64,000 bases of DNA from Aliikangiella sp. G2MR2-5 (GTDB taxonomy: Bacteria; Pseudomonadota; Gammaproteobacteria; Enterobacterales; Kangiellaceae): the NCBI RefSeq assembly GCF_015687155.1, contig NZ_JADPQF010000001.1, positions 1,752,077 through 1,816,076 on the forward strand, read 5' to 3'. Of the stretch, positions 27,325 through 35,847 are shown piece by piece. Below the pieces are notes generated by a model. That model made no database searches and was not told the DNA's origin. It worked only from the letters and a program-made list of their open reading frames with translations. The first letter of the stretch is position 1. Every line of letters begins with the position of its first letter. Both the position numbers and the translations under genes were made by a program.

Positions 27325-27768
27325 AACGCTTACCTGTTAAAGATAAGAAATGGACAAAAAAGTCCAGATCTGACAACTGGGACCCGCAACAAATATTGCA
27401 ACCTATTGTTGATAATATAGTCCATACCTGTACCTCGACCCGAGTGTCCCGGAATATTTGACGAGTTCATCACAAAACCGAACAATTTATCACCATCCGA
27501 GATACAGAGACTGTATTCACTTTCCTCGATCCCACTATCGACGTTGATGTACTACTAATAATTTGGCCGAATTCCATCTATTTAGTATAGTCTTTGAAGG
27601 AGCTTTTCTCTGCGTTTTCTCTGGTAATAATCCACATTTTCAGATTTCGCGATAAAAGGTATTGTCACATTGATCAGTGGTTGTTAAAAATGAATAATAG
27701 CCTCAATTTGAAGTGACTCTTATTCAAACTACTACTTTGTAACAGTCTTAAATAGAACTCTCTAATAT
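27325..27768. other. Intergenic region between divergent DUF1631 and aspartic protease genes
   Basis: About 440 bp. A minus-strand frame is open at 27330-27551 with a possible ATG at 27470 (46 codons), but without a clear ribosome site or known family; otherwise I see no feature beyond expected promoters. Confidence 0.4.
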
Positions 27769-28329
27769 ATGCAAACAGACAACTCTCAATCACCTAATCA
27801 GTCTGGGCCAGATGCCGAGAGCGGCATTGAGTCGCAAATCGGCAAAAACATGATATTTGTAGCCTGGATTATAGCGATAGGCCTTCTCACCTGGATCTTT
27901 GGCGGATGGGAAGAGAAACAGTATAACCCCAACCAGACACCCGACTCTCTAAGAATGGGAGAAGTCATCGAAGTAAAACTGCAAAAAAATCGAGGCGGCC
28001 ACTATGTAGTATCAGGAAATATCAACCGGACTCCGGTAACCTTTCTTGTTGATACGGGAGCTACATCAGTCGCTGTGCCAGGCAGCCTTGCTAGTGATAT
28101 CGGACTAAGGAGAGGTGCACAACAGAAATTTTATACTGCAAACGGAGTATCAACTGGTTACCTAACAACAATCGATGAACTAACAATCGGCGAGATCACT
28201 CTTTACAATGTTAAAGCATCTATAGCACCCAATATGGCTGGAAATGAGGTTCTCTTGGGAATGTCTGCTCTGGGACAACTGGAATATACACAAAAAGCCG
28301 GTGTATTAACCTTGCGGCAGGCTTATTAG
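27769..28329 (+). CDS. Retropepsin-like aspartic protease, TIGR02281 family
   Basis: A 186-residue single-pass membrane protein. One TM helix (residues about 38-54, MIFVAWIIAIGLLTWIF) is followed by a clan AA protease domain. The active-site motif is VDTGATSVAVP, preceded by the hairpin VSGNINRTPVTF; LLGMSALG is the second conserved turn. Retropepsin-like domains work as dimers. TIGR02281 proteins are usually one of several single-domain membrane-anchored proteases of unknown substrate. It is followed after 42 nt by nadC. Confidence 0.88.
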   Translation: MQTDNSQSPNQSGPDAESGIESQIGKNMIFVAWIIAIGLLTWIFGGWEEKQYNPNQTPDSLRMGEVIEVKLQKNRGGHYVVSGNINRTPVTFLVDTGATSVAVPGSLASDIGLRRGAQQKFYTANGVSTGYLTTIDELTIGEITLYNVKASIAPNMAGNEVLLGMSALGQLEYTQKAGVLTLRQAY

Positions 28330-28371
28330 TTGCTAAAATAGCCGCGCAGTTAAATAACATAGGCAATAATT

Positions 28372-29244
28372 GTGGACCAGCAGCAGTTCAACACCCTTCT
28401 CGCTCGAGAAATTGAGCAAATGTGTCGCTTAGCTCTAATTGAAGATCTCGCGGGAGAAAATAACGAGGATATAACAGCCGCTCTCATTCCGGCGGAAAAG
28501 TATGCTTCAGCAACACTAATAACCAGAGAAGATTGTATTTTATGTGGCGTTGACTGGGTAAATAAGGTTTTTGAACTCGTTGATAGCCAGGTAACAATTG
28601 ACTGGCAGTATCAAGATGGGGACAAAGTCGCAGCTGGTTCAATATTATGTAAACTGAAAGGCAATGCTCGCGCCCTGCTCACTGGTGAAAGAAGCGCAAT
28701 GAACTTCCTGCAAACCCTTTCCGCTACCGCTACCCTGACGAATCAATACGTTGAACAGCTTGGCAACTCAACCTGCAAGCTGCTAGATACCCGTAAAACA
28801 ATACCGGGAATGCGCTTTGGTCAAAAATATGCGGTCACTTGTGGCGGTGGCAGTAATCATAGACTCGGACTTTCAGATGCTTATCTGATCAAGGAAAATC
28901 ATATTATGTCCTGTGGAGGGATAGCTCAGGCGCTTGCCACAGCCATTAACAATAATCCGGAGAAATTACTGGAGATCGAAGTGGAAAGTCTTGATGAGTT
29001 AGTTCAGGCATTAGACGGCAAGGCGCAGGTTATTATGCTTGATAATTTTTCTCTGAAAGATATGAAGTCAGCGACGCAACTACGAGACTCACACGTCAAT
29101 AAAGCAAAACTTGAAGCTTCCGGCAACGTGAGCCTCGAAACGCTGGCCCAAATTGCCGAAACGGGAGTCGACTATATTTCTGTTGGAGCTCTGACCAAAA
29201 ATGTCACTGCACTCGATCTTTCTATGCGAATTGACCTAAATTAG
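28372..29244 (+). CDS. nadC: Nicotinate-nucleotide pyrophosphorylase (quinolinate phosphoribosyltransferase)
   Basis: A 290-residue NadC, converting quinolinate and PRPP to nicotinate mononucleotide in de novo NAD synthesis. Family marks are ALIEDLAGENNEDITAALI, GERSAMNFLQTLSATAT, DTRKTIPGMR, CGGGSNHRLGLSDAYLIKEN, IEVESLDELVQAL and ISVGALTKN. The start is GTG with AGG about 8 nt upstream; no nearby ATG. Its partner genes nadA and nadB are not in the window. Confidence 0.93.
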   Translation: MDQQQFNTLLAREIEQMCRLALIEDLAGENNEDITAALIPAEKYASATLITREDCILCGVDWVNKVFELVDSQVTIDWQYQDGDKVAAGSILCKLKGNARALLTGERSAMNFLQTLSATATLTNQYVEQLGNSTCKLLDTRKTIPGMRFGQKYAVTCGGGSNHRLGLSDAYLIKENHIMSCGGIAQALATAINNNPEKLLEIEVESLDELVQALDGKAQVIMLDNFSLKDMKSATQLRDSHVNKAKLEASGNVSLETLAQIAETGVDYISVGALTKNVTALDLSMRIDLN

Positions 29245-29270
29245 CAGCCAATCCATGCTGCATGTAACAT

Positions 29271-29480
29271 TTTGTCATAGAATGGGCCCCTGATTGACAA
29301 AAATTGTCACTCTTGGTGAAAAGTCACTCAAATCTTTATTTTCGATATTTTAAGTTTTTTAAACTCAAAAATAATTTTTGAATTTAGTTATTTTCTGCCA
29401 AACTTTACATCTCATTGATTTATAAAGAAAATAATCAAGAAAACCAATCTCTCTTTGAATATTTTTGTGATATTTGTCAC
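29271..29480 (+). promoter_or_regulatory. Repeated TTGTCA(C) boxes upstream of pilA (putative PilR sites)
   Basis: TTTGTCAT at 29271-29278, ATTGTCAC at 29303-29310 (with TTGACAA as an inverted partner just before it) and TTTGTCAC at 29473-29480. PilR of Pseudomonas binds TGTC-containing boxes upstream of the sigma-54 pilA promoter; that these are PilR sites is an inference. Confidence 0.45.
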
Positions 29481-29505
29481 ATATTACATAAACATCCATT
29501 TTAAC

Positions 29506-29521
29506 TGGCATCATGATTGCT
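29506..29521 (+). promoter_or_regulatory. Sigma-54 promoter of pilA
   Basis: TGGCATCATGATTGCT matches the -24/-12 consensus TGGCAC(N5)TTGCW, with GG and GC at the correct 10-base distance and one mismatch in the -24 box. It lies 125 nt upstream of the pilA ATG, which fits RpoN/PilR control. Confidence 0.75.
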
Positions 29522-29646
29522 TTAGTATCGTCTGAGGACTAAATGGACTGATTCTTGTGATTTCTGAAAAATGGACTACTTTATATTTAAAGACATACAA
29601 GAGCCTATTTTTGATTAATCAAAACTAACTAACCGAGGTTATTAAT

Positions 29647-30057
29647 ATGAAAAAAGTACAATCAGGTTTTACATTGATTGAATTGATGATCGTTGTTGCG
29701 ATTATCGGTATTTTGGCAGCTATCGCACTTCCTGCTTATCAGGATTACACAATCCGTGCAAAAGTTTCTGAAGGTGTTGTTCAGGCAAGCGGCGCTAAAG
29801 CGACCATTTCAGAAAACTTGGCAAACGGTGTAAGTGCATGTTCAGGTGTACGTGCAGGAACCCAAATTGGTATGACTACTCTTCAATGTGCTGGGACTAC
29901 TGCTGCGGGTACAATCAGCGCAACTGTCGCTACAGGTGTAAACAATGTTACCGTGACTTTCGACTTGGTTGGAACACTAGATACACTTGGTGGTGTAGCA
30001 TGGGATTGCAATAACGCAAGTGATACCGAATATGTTCCTGCAGAGTGTCGTCAATAG
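29647..30057 (+). CDS. pilA: Type IV major pilin PilA
   Basis: A 136-residue type IVa pilin. Positive leader MKKVQSG, cleavage after G7 by PilD, then F8 (methylated) with E12 in [20 protein letters not shown]. Mature [11 protein letters not shown] helix is standard. The C-terminal disulfide loop is C119...C134 (positions approximate, [16 protein letters not shown]), and a second Cys pair is in the middle. It is expressed from a sigma-54 promoter and followed by a strong terminator. The next gene encodes a possible pilin glycosyltransferase. Confidence 0.96.
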   Translation: MKKVQSGFTLIELMIVVAIIGILAAIALPAYQDYTIRAKVSEGVVQASGAKATISENLANGVSACSGVRAGTQIGMTTLQCAGTTAAGTISATVATGVNNVTVTFDLVGTLDTLGGVAWDCNNASDTEYVPAECRQ

Positions 30058-30080
30058 AGTTAAATTTTCTTTCTATTGTA

Positions 30081-30108
30081 AAAAAGCAGCCTTTTAGGCT
30101 GCTTTTTT
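30081..30108 (+). terminator. Rho-independent terminator of pilA
   Basis: Stem AAAAAGCAGCC / GGCTGCTTTTT (11 bp), loop TTTTA, then a T run. It separates pilA from the membrane glycosyltransferase gene, which thus needs its own promoter or read-through. Confidence 0.88.
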
Positions 30109-30165
30109 ACGTCCTTCTTAGTTAGTTTTATTTATTTTTTTGCTCGTACCTCTTAAAAGTCGAAT

Positions 30166-31902
30166 ATGGCCAAGATCAAAATCACCCCCGTAATAGCTAT
30201 CAGCATTGCAGTAAGCTCAGTTTTCTTCTTCTTCTATCCCGCGATATTTTTCGATTTTGTTTGGGACGATGTGACTTATTTTAACATTACTTCAACACAT
30301 CTTAACCCTGACTACAATTTAGACGCGCTAACAAAACCCTTTTTGGTATCTCATAATTACTATCGTCCGTTAGTCACTTTGTGGTTATATGCTGAGGCAG
30401 ATCTAACTAATACTAGTACAATATCTATGCACCTAACCAACATAATTCTTCATTGCTTAAATGTTGCTCTTGTTGGCTATCTAATAAAGTTGTTATATCT
30501 TCATATTAACAAAAAAATTAATTCACATACTATTTTGATTGGCTGCATTTTTTTTGGCTTACATCCAGCTACAATTGAGGTAGCTGCGTGGATATCTGGC
30601 CGTTTTGACTTAGTTTTAACAACATTCTTACTAATTGCGCTAGTTTTGGATTTGAAAATAATTAACAAAGTAGCTAGAGCTATATCTGTTGGTGTTTGCT
30701 TTTTACTAGCAGCCCTTTGTAAAGAAATGGCGTTAGGTTTTGCTCTGGCGCTACCAATTTGGCACTTAATTGTTTACGCTCCACAGCTCGAAATAAAAAA
30801 CATAAAAAGATTTCTTCATTCCAAACAATTTGCTGTCTATTCAGCGATTTTCATATCGGGGTTAGTATACCTTTCTATCAGACAATTTGCGCTAGGTTAT
30901 ATTTACCTTCCGAGTTCAAATACAGCGAACCATGACTTAATAAACAGTATTATGCTAAGCGCCAAATCATTGGGGTTGTATTTACAAATTCTCATAATAC
31001 CTTTTACCAATTTGAGTCCTATTCATGCAGAATCCCTTCCAATATCAAATGAAGATCCGCTAGCAATATTTGTAATAGCGTTACTAGTTTTAGTTCTAAT
31101 TTTAAGCTTTTTCTTCAAAAATGTTAAAAGCCTAGGGCTATTGCTTTCTCTATTTATTCTCTCTTTATTCCCGGTATTACACTTCATTAGTATGACGATA
31201 GGCGAAAATATCGTCCAAGGAAGATTCTTAGTATTTCCTCTTGCCTGGATAATATTAGCAACTATATTTTTACTTGCTAAAAATGATGAGACCTTGCTTA
31301 AAAGCATCAAACGACCAATAAATGCAATGGTATTGCTCATACTTCTAGTTAATATCTTAAACACCAAAGTCACTATTCCTCTCTGGACCAACAACCTCGC
31401 GTTATGGAGTTGGGCAGTGAGCGCAAAACCGAACTCCTCGGAAGCAAATGCAAATTTGGCAGCTTCATTGTCAAATTATAAAAAGTATGATGAAGCTCTC
31501 AAGTATATTGACAAAGCTTTGGACAAAAAGAAAATTGCTAAGTACCTAACGATAAAAGGCACAATTCTTGGAAATATGGGCAATAACAAAGAAGCTGAAA
31601 TAACCTTAAAAGACTCTCTAAACTATTTAATGCATCCTAAAGACTACGCATTAACTCTTCAAAAAATAGCTACAGCTCAGTTACAGCAGAATAAAAAAGA
31701 AGACGTATTAAAATTGCTAGGAATGGCGAAAAAAATCACACCATACTCTCATTCACTTTACTTAAGGTACTACCAGTACTACATTCAAGAGAAAAACCAA
31801 GAGCTTGCCAAATCTAGTCTAGAAAAAGCAATCTCACTATCATATGGAGAACAGAAGTCCTATTACACACAACTCCTTACAGAACAGTTTTTATCGGAAT
31901 GA
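30166..31902 (+). CDS. Polytopic GT-C glycosyltransferase, TMTC-like, with C-terminal TPRs
   Basis: A 578-residue protein with about ten hydrophobic segments in the first 400 residues, then tetratricopeptide repeats (residues about 415-575: SSEANANLAASLSNYKKYDE is one repeat, KYLTIKGTILGNMGNNKEAE the next). The first loop has the acidic FDFVWDDVTYFN pair of GT-C enzymes; HLTNIILHCLNV and FGLHPATIEVAAWISGRFD are the signature of TMTC/O-mannosyltransferase-like proteins. Such enzymes move a lipid-linked sugar to Ser/Thr of exported proteins. Its place just after pilA suggests pilin as the target, an inference. It is shifted towards A+T-rich codons like the rest of this island. Confidence 0.75.
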   Translation: MAKIKITPVIAISIAVSSVFFFFYPAIFFDFVWDDVTYFNITSTHLNPDYNLDALTKPFLVSHNYYRPLVTLWLYAEADLTNTSTISMHLTNIILHCLNVALVGYLIKLLYLHINKKINSHTILIGCIFFGLHPATIEVAAWISGRFDLVLTTFLLIALVLDLKIINKVARAISVGVCFLLAALCKEMALGFALALPIWHLIVYAPQLEIKNIKRFLHSKQFAVYSAIFISGLVYLSIRQFALGYIYLPSSNTANHDLINSIMLSAKSLGLYLQILIIPFTNLSPIHAESLPISNEDPLAIFVIALLVLVLILSFFFKNVKSLGLLLSLFILSLFPVLHFISMTIGENIVQGRFLVFPLAWIILATIFLLAKNDETLLKSIKRPINAMVLLILLVNILNTKVTIPLWTNNLALWSWAVSAKPNSSEANANLAASLSNYKKYDEALKYIDKALDKKKIAKYLTIKGTILGNMGNNKEAEITLKDSLNYLMHPKDYALTLQKIATAQLQQNKKEDVLKLLGMAKKITPYSHSLYLRYYQYYIQEKNQELAKSSLEKAISLSYGEQKSYYTQLLTEQFLSE

Positions 31903-32059
31903 GTATAAAAGGCTTAATAATTCTCCAGGTTCGTTTTCAAACTCTAGAAGCAAATTCCTGAATTAAATACTTATCTTTTGACAACGCTTATGGCTATTTA
32001 TTCCATACTTTATAGCTAATAGGAAATACAGTTTTTCCAAAAAAGGATAACTAAATTAT

Positions 32060-33616
32060 TTACTCTGCACAGCTATTTAATACTAGCTCCGATCTATTCT
32101 TCAGAAACTCTTCTAGCTGTATTAAACTTTCAGGAGAATTTGCCATTTTAGACAAATGCATTGCAGAAAGGCAACTTCCAAAATAAAACCCCATAGAAAA
32201 GGCATTTTCATTAACAAGATCAGCAAGGACAAAACCAGAGAGAAAAGCATCTCCAGCACCAACAGTGTCAATTACCATTGATGCTAAAGAAGGTAAGTAC
32301 TCAGTTCTCAAAGGATGATCTTGTTCATTGTTCTCAAAATAAACAACTCCTTTTTCACCTAAAGTGATGGCTATTTGTTCACCATCTGTTTCATTGAAAT
32401 AACGAGCTGCCAAATTGGATAACCCACTTTCAAAATCTCCGTAGGCAGCTCTAATTTCTGTCTCAGTGGGCATCACGCAGCGAGTATTTTTGACCTTGCG
32501 CAGATTTGAACTTGCTCTGCTGCTTACATCAAAATACAGCTTTTTTTTGTCTCCTATTGTGGATAACTCACTTAGCAGACACTGACTAAACAACCCATAA
32601 CCAAAGTCCGTTCCAACAACAGCCTCAACACCTTCCGTCAAATCATTTAACTTATAGATAAATTCTTGTGATTCTGCAGGAGTTAGTGGCATAGGAGAAC
32701 CATAATCGACCTTTAATAGTTTCTGATTTTGCGCTACATATCTTTTCTTTAAGTATATTTCGCGGCGACAGCAATGGAGAACTTCGACCTCTACCCCGCC
32801 AGCCTCCAAAATATCAACAGCCATACAAACATCTGGGCTATCTTTGTTTACTGCTGTTAAGAAGATAACTTTTGCACCTAGCTGAGCCAATTGCAAGGCT
32901 ATTAGACCAGCCCCTCCAACATATCGTTCCTCTCTAACAGGCCTAACCGATAGCATTGGACTTTCACTAGCTAACCCCATATCTTCACAACTGATATAAA
33001 GATCCGAAATTAAGTCTCCAACAACAAGAATTCTAAAGTCAGAAAAATTTCGAATGACTTTAATCAACCTATCATAAGTCAGTTGATTTCTTTCACAAAA
33101 GTAGCTGATTTTTTGATGTTCCAAATCAAACTTTTGAGAAAAAGTATTAATAATTTTTGTCGAAGAATATACTACATCACCTGAACCGAATATAACACTT
33201 CCGCCATAACTTTCCACCAAAGCTCTTTCCTTGGAGAAACGCGGATCTTGATTGGTTTCGTACTCTTTCCCTTTCACATATATATCAGGTTTTAATTTAT
33301 CCAAAACAGGACCAGCCCACTCGTTGTCATCTATTGCAACATAATCAACAAACTCTAGAACAGCAAGGTTTTCAGCTCTTAGTTTCTCGTTAATGTAGGG
33401 CCGCCCTACCCCTTTGAAAACACTGTTATCAGAGCTAATTGTTACAACGAGTATGTCACCGTGTTTTTTAGCAAACTGTAGATAGCGTATATGTCCTGGA
33501 TGAACGATATCAAAACAACCATGACATTGGACAATAGACTTGCCCGCGCCTCTATCTGCTTTTAGTTTTTTTTCCAGCTCATTTACTACGAAAATTTTTT
33601 TGTTAATTTTTTGCAT
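32060..33616 (-). CDS. HldE-like bifunctional protein in inverted order (nucleotidyltransferase then PfkB kinase)
   Basis: A 518-residue fusion. Residues about 27-160 are a cytidylyltransferase-like fold with the GCFDIVHPGHIRYLQFAK motif (HxGH at 39-42). Residues about 190-500 are a PfkB/ribokinase-type sugar kinase with GGAGLIALQLAQLGA and the catalytic GAGDAF (Asp about 456). HldE has the same two domains in the opposite order: kinase first. It is therefore probably a kinase/nucleotidyltransferase making an NDP-activated sugar (heptose-like?). The start ATG overlaps the aminotransferase stop (TGATG), so the three minus-strand genes form one operon and this is the last. Confidence 0.82.
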   Translation of the reverse strand: MQKINKKIFVVNELEKKLKADRGAGKSIVQCHGCFDIVHPGHIRYLQFAKKHGDILVVTISSDNSVFKGVGRPYINEKLRAENLAVLEFVDYVAIDDNEWAGPVLDKLKPDIYVKGKEYETNQDPRFSKERALVESYGGSVIFGSGDVVYSSTKIINTFSQKFDLEHQKISYFCERNQLTYDRLIKVIRNFSDFRILVVGDLISDLYISCEDMGLASESPMLSVRPVREERYVGGAGLIALQLAQLGAKVIFLTAVNKDSPDVCMAVDILEAGGVEVEVLHCCRREIYLKKRYVAQNQKLLKVDYGSPMPLTPAESQEFIYKLNDLTEGVEAVVGTDFGYGLFSQCLLSELSTIGDKKKLYFDVSSRASSNLRKVKNTRCVMPTETEIRAAYGDFESGLSNLAARYFNETDGEQIAITLGEKGVVYFENNEQDHPLRTEYLPSLASMVIDTVGAGDAFLSGFVLADLVNENAFSMGFYFGSCLSAMHLSKMANSPESLIQLEEFLKNRSELVLNSCAE

Positions 33617-34707
33617 CACACTAGGCTCGCTATAGAATTTATCGAGTCTACTACAAACTCGACTTCGATATCGGTCAAGTCCTGAGAAATTGGGATTGAA
33701 ATAATTTCGGAAACAACTTTTTCAGTTATTGGCAAACTAGTTTTGGAAAACTTACTATAAGGAGGCTGTTGATGAATCGCTATAGGATACTGTACTTTAC
33801 AATCTATACCTTTATCATTCAATCGTCTTAATAATGCGTCTCTTTTCGGATGCCTTACCACAAATGAACTAAAGTTAAAGTCGACATATTTTTCAACTAC
33901 AGGAAGCCGAATGCCTTTCAAATTTTCCAAGTAATATTGTCCTATTTTTTTGCGCCTCATTAACCAAGAATCAATATACTTCAATTTTTGCAATAACACC
34001 GCCGCCTGTAAAGTATCTAAACGGTAGTTACCGGATATATGAGCAACGTTGTCCCTATCTACTAGCCCATTATTTCTCAACTGTTTCAAAGTATCGATAT
34101 ACTCAACAGAACTAAGACTGACACCGCCTCCATCTCCATACCCACCAAAAACTTTTAACGGGTGAAATGAAAAACATCCGAAATCATCACTTCCCACATG
34201 TCTGTTTTTCGTTTTACTTCCGAACGCCTGAGCACAATCCTCGATAACAACAACATTATAGGCGTCAGCAATTGCATGAATAAGTTCTAAATTGCAAGGG
34301 TAGCCGTTGTAATGAACAGGAATAATTGCTTTAGTATTGGCTGTCACAGCTTTTTCAATTCTAGTAGGGTCTAACAACATGGAGTCTGGCTCTATATCAA
34401 CAAATACAGGAGTTGCGCCGACCATTGCGATAGCTGCTGCAGTAGCGAAGTAGGAGTTAGAAACAGTTATTACCTCGTCGCCAAAACCTATATTATTCAA
34501 TAATAAACACAGCCGTAATGCTTCGGTCCCAGATGATACTGAAACAAACTCAGCTGAATCGATGTAATTTGATAATGCTTTTTCAAGCTCTTCCACTTCT
34601 GTTCCGAGAATGAACATAGAACTGTCAATAACAGTTCCTATTGCATCTAAGACGGTATCTTTTATCTCACGGCTTTGTCGATCTAATGTAAAGAAAGGAA
34701 TTTTCAT
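33616..34707 (-). CDS. DegT/DnrJ/EryC1/StrS-type sugar aminotransferase
   Basis: A 363-residue PLP enzyme of the sugar aminotransferase family. EVEELEKALSNYI and SSGTEALRLCLLL are the N-terminal pattern; IEDCAQAFGSK and the PLP lysine K185 in CFSFHPLKVFGGYGDGG are the active-site region. It should convert a keto-sugar nucleotide to an amino-sugar with glutamate. Some family members lack activity when Lys is lost; here the Lys is present. The epimerase gene precedes it (1 bp away) and the nucleotidyltransferase-kinase gene overlaps its end. Confidence 0.9.
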   Translation of the reverse strand: MKIPFFTLDRQSREIKDTVLDAIGTVIDSSMFILGTEVEELEKALSNYIDSAEFVSVSSGTEALRLCLLLNNIGFGDEVITVSNSYFATAAAIAMVGATPVFVDIEPDSMLLDPTRIEKAVTANTKAIIPVHYNGYPCNLELIHAIADAYNVVVIEDCAQAFGSKTKNRHVGSDDFGCFSFHPLKVFGGYGDGGGVSLSSVEYIDTLKQLRNNGLVDRDNVAHISGNYRLDTLQAAVLLQKLKYIDSWLMRRKKIGQYYLENLKGIRLPVVEKYVDFNFSSFVVRHPKRDALLRRLNDKGIDCKVQYPIAIHQQPPYSKFSKTSLPITEKVVSEIISIPISQDLTDIEVEFVVDSINSIASLV

Positions 34708-34708
34708 A

Positions 34709-35719
34709 CTAAATTTTCCAAGCTCCTAAATTCTCACACATATATTGAACATTTCTGTAAACCTTTGCAGTAGGATCAGGAATTCGTATTCGACTTTTCA
34801 ATGCATCTTCGACAGAGGCTATCGCATCTTCTATAGTAAACTTTGGAAAAAAACCAAGCTCCCTTTGAGCCCTTTCAGAGGATAGATGATATGAACGGTT
34901 GTCATTGGATTCTTCTACCTCTAAAGATGCTTCTTGATCGGTTACCTTGACAGCTAGCTCGGCTAACTCTTTGACAGAAGAGTTTGAATGGGAAACATTA
35001 TAAGCTTGTCCACTGACGTTAGGTGCATCAAGAAGAGAAACATAGAACTCAACTAAATCTTGAATATGTATATTAGGTCTCATTTGGCTCCCACCAAAAA
35101 CTCTAACTTTTCCTTCGCAAACAGCCTGATAAGTAAAAATATTAACAGTTAGATCTAAACGCAATCTCGGAGAGAAACCACAAACTGTTGCAGCCCGTAC
35201 TGAGACCCCTTCAAACTGGTCATCAATTAGATTATTAAGAATCACCTCTCCTCGAGCCTTATACTTAGCGTAAAGAGTAATAGGTTCTAACAACAATGTT
35301 TCATTTACATCTTTAGTGTCTTTAATCCCATAAACGCTTGCTGACGAGGCATATATAAATCTTTTAATACCATGCTTTTTAGCAGCATGCATTAAATTAT
35401 TTGTCGCTTCCAGGTTCACAGAAGTTGTTAACTCCTCATCCAAGTCAGAACATGGATCATTGCTTATAGCAGCTAAATGTATAACCCTATCGAATTTTCC
35501 CGCCCTAAGAACTTGGTCTATCAAGCAATAGTTTCTAATATCACCTTCTACAATGCTAAAACGGCTATTACTATTGAGCTCACTCCCAAAGTTGTTACCA
35601 AAGAACATCGTATCTAAAACAGTAACATCGTGTCCTAGCGATATTAGCCTAGGGCACAATACTGAACCGATATACCCTGCTCCACCAGTTACCAAAATAG
35701 AATATTTGTTTTTACTCAT
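34709..35719 (-). CDS. NAD-dependent epimerase/dehydratase (extended SDR, sugar nucleotide)
   Basis: A 336-residue extended SDR. NAD-binding motif VTGGAGYIGSV at residues 10-20, ASSASVYG then Y150/K154 (YAKYK) as the catalytic pair, and a C-terminal substrate domain (LGFFPKFTIEDAI). Resembles UDP-glucose/GDP-mannose epimerases. First gene of the three-gene minus-strand sugar operon; its exact substrate is unknown. Confidence 0.9.
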   Translation of the reverse strand: MSKNKYSILVTGGAGYIGSVLCPRLISLGHDVTVLDTMFFGNNFGSELNSNSRFSIVEGDIRNYCLIDQVLRAGKFDRVIHLAAISNDPCSDLDEELTTSVNLEATNNLMHAAKKHGIKRFIYASSASVYGIKDTKDVNETLLLEPITLYAKYKARGEVILNNLIDDQFEGVSVRAATVCGFSPRLRLDLTVNIFTYQAVCEGKVRVFGGSQMRPNIHIQDLVEFYVSLLDAPNVSGQAYNVSHSNSSVKELAELAVKVTDQEASLEVEESNDNRSYHLSSERAQRELGFFPKFTIEDAIASVEDALKSRIRIPDPTAKVYRNVQYMCENLGAWKI

Positions 35720-35847
35720 TACGGGTACTCCGATTAATCGTAGATTGGTTTAGAATAAACAAATTTGTGTCCTTAAATGCATCTTTAATAGACAGCTCAA
35801 TGCAATGTGGATAGTATAACCAAAATCTATATATTTTAGTCTCTAAT

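Noticed and set aside
27330..27470. 46-codon minus-strand frame ahead of the DUF1631 gene
   Set aside because: No ribosome site or known family; the frame is open to 27551 but without a good start.
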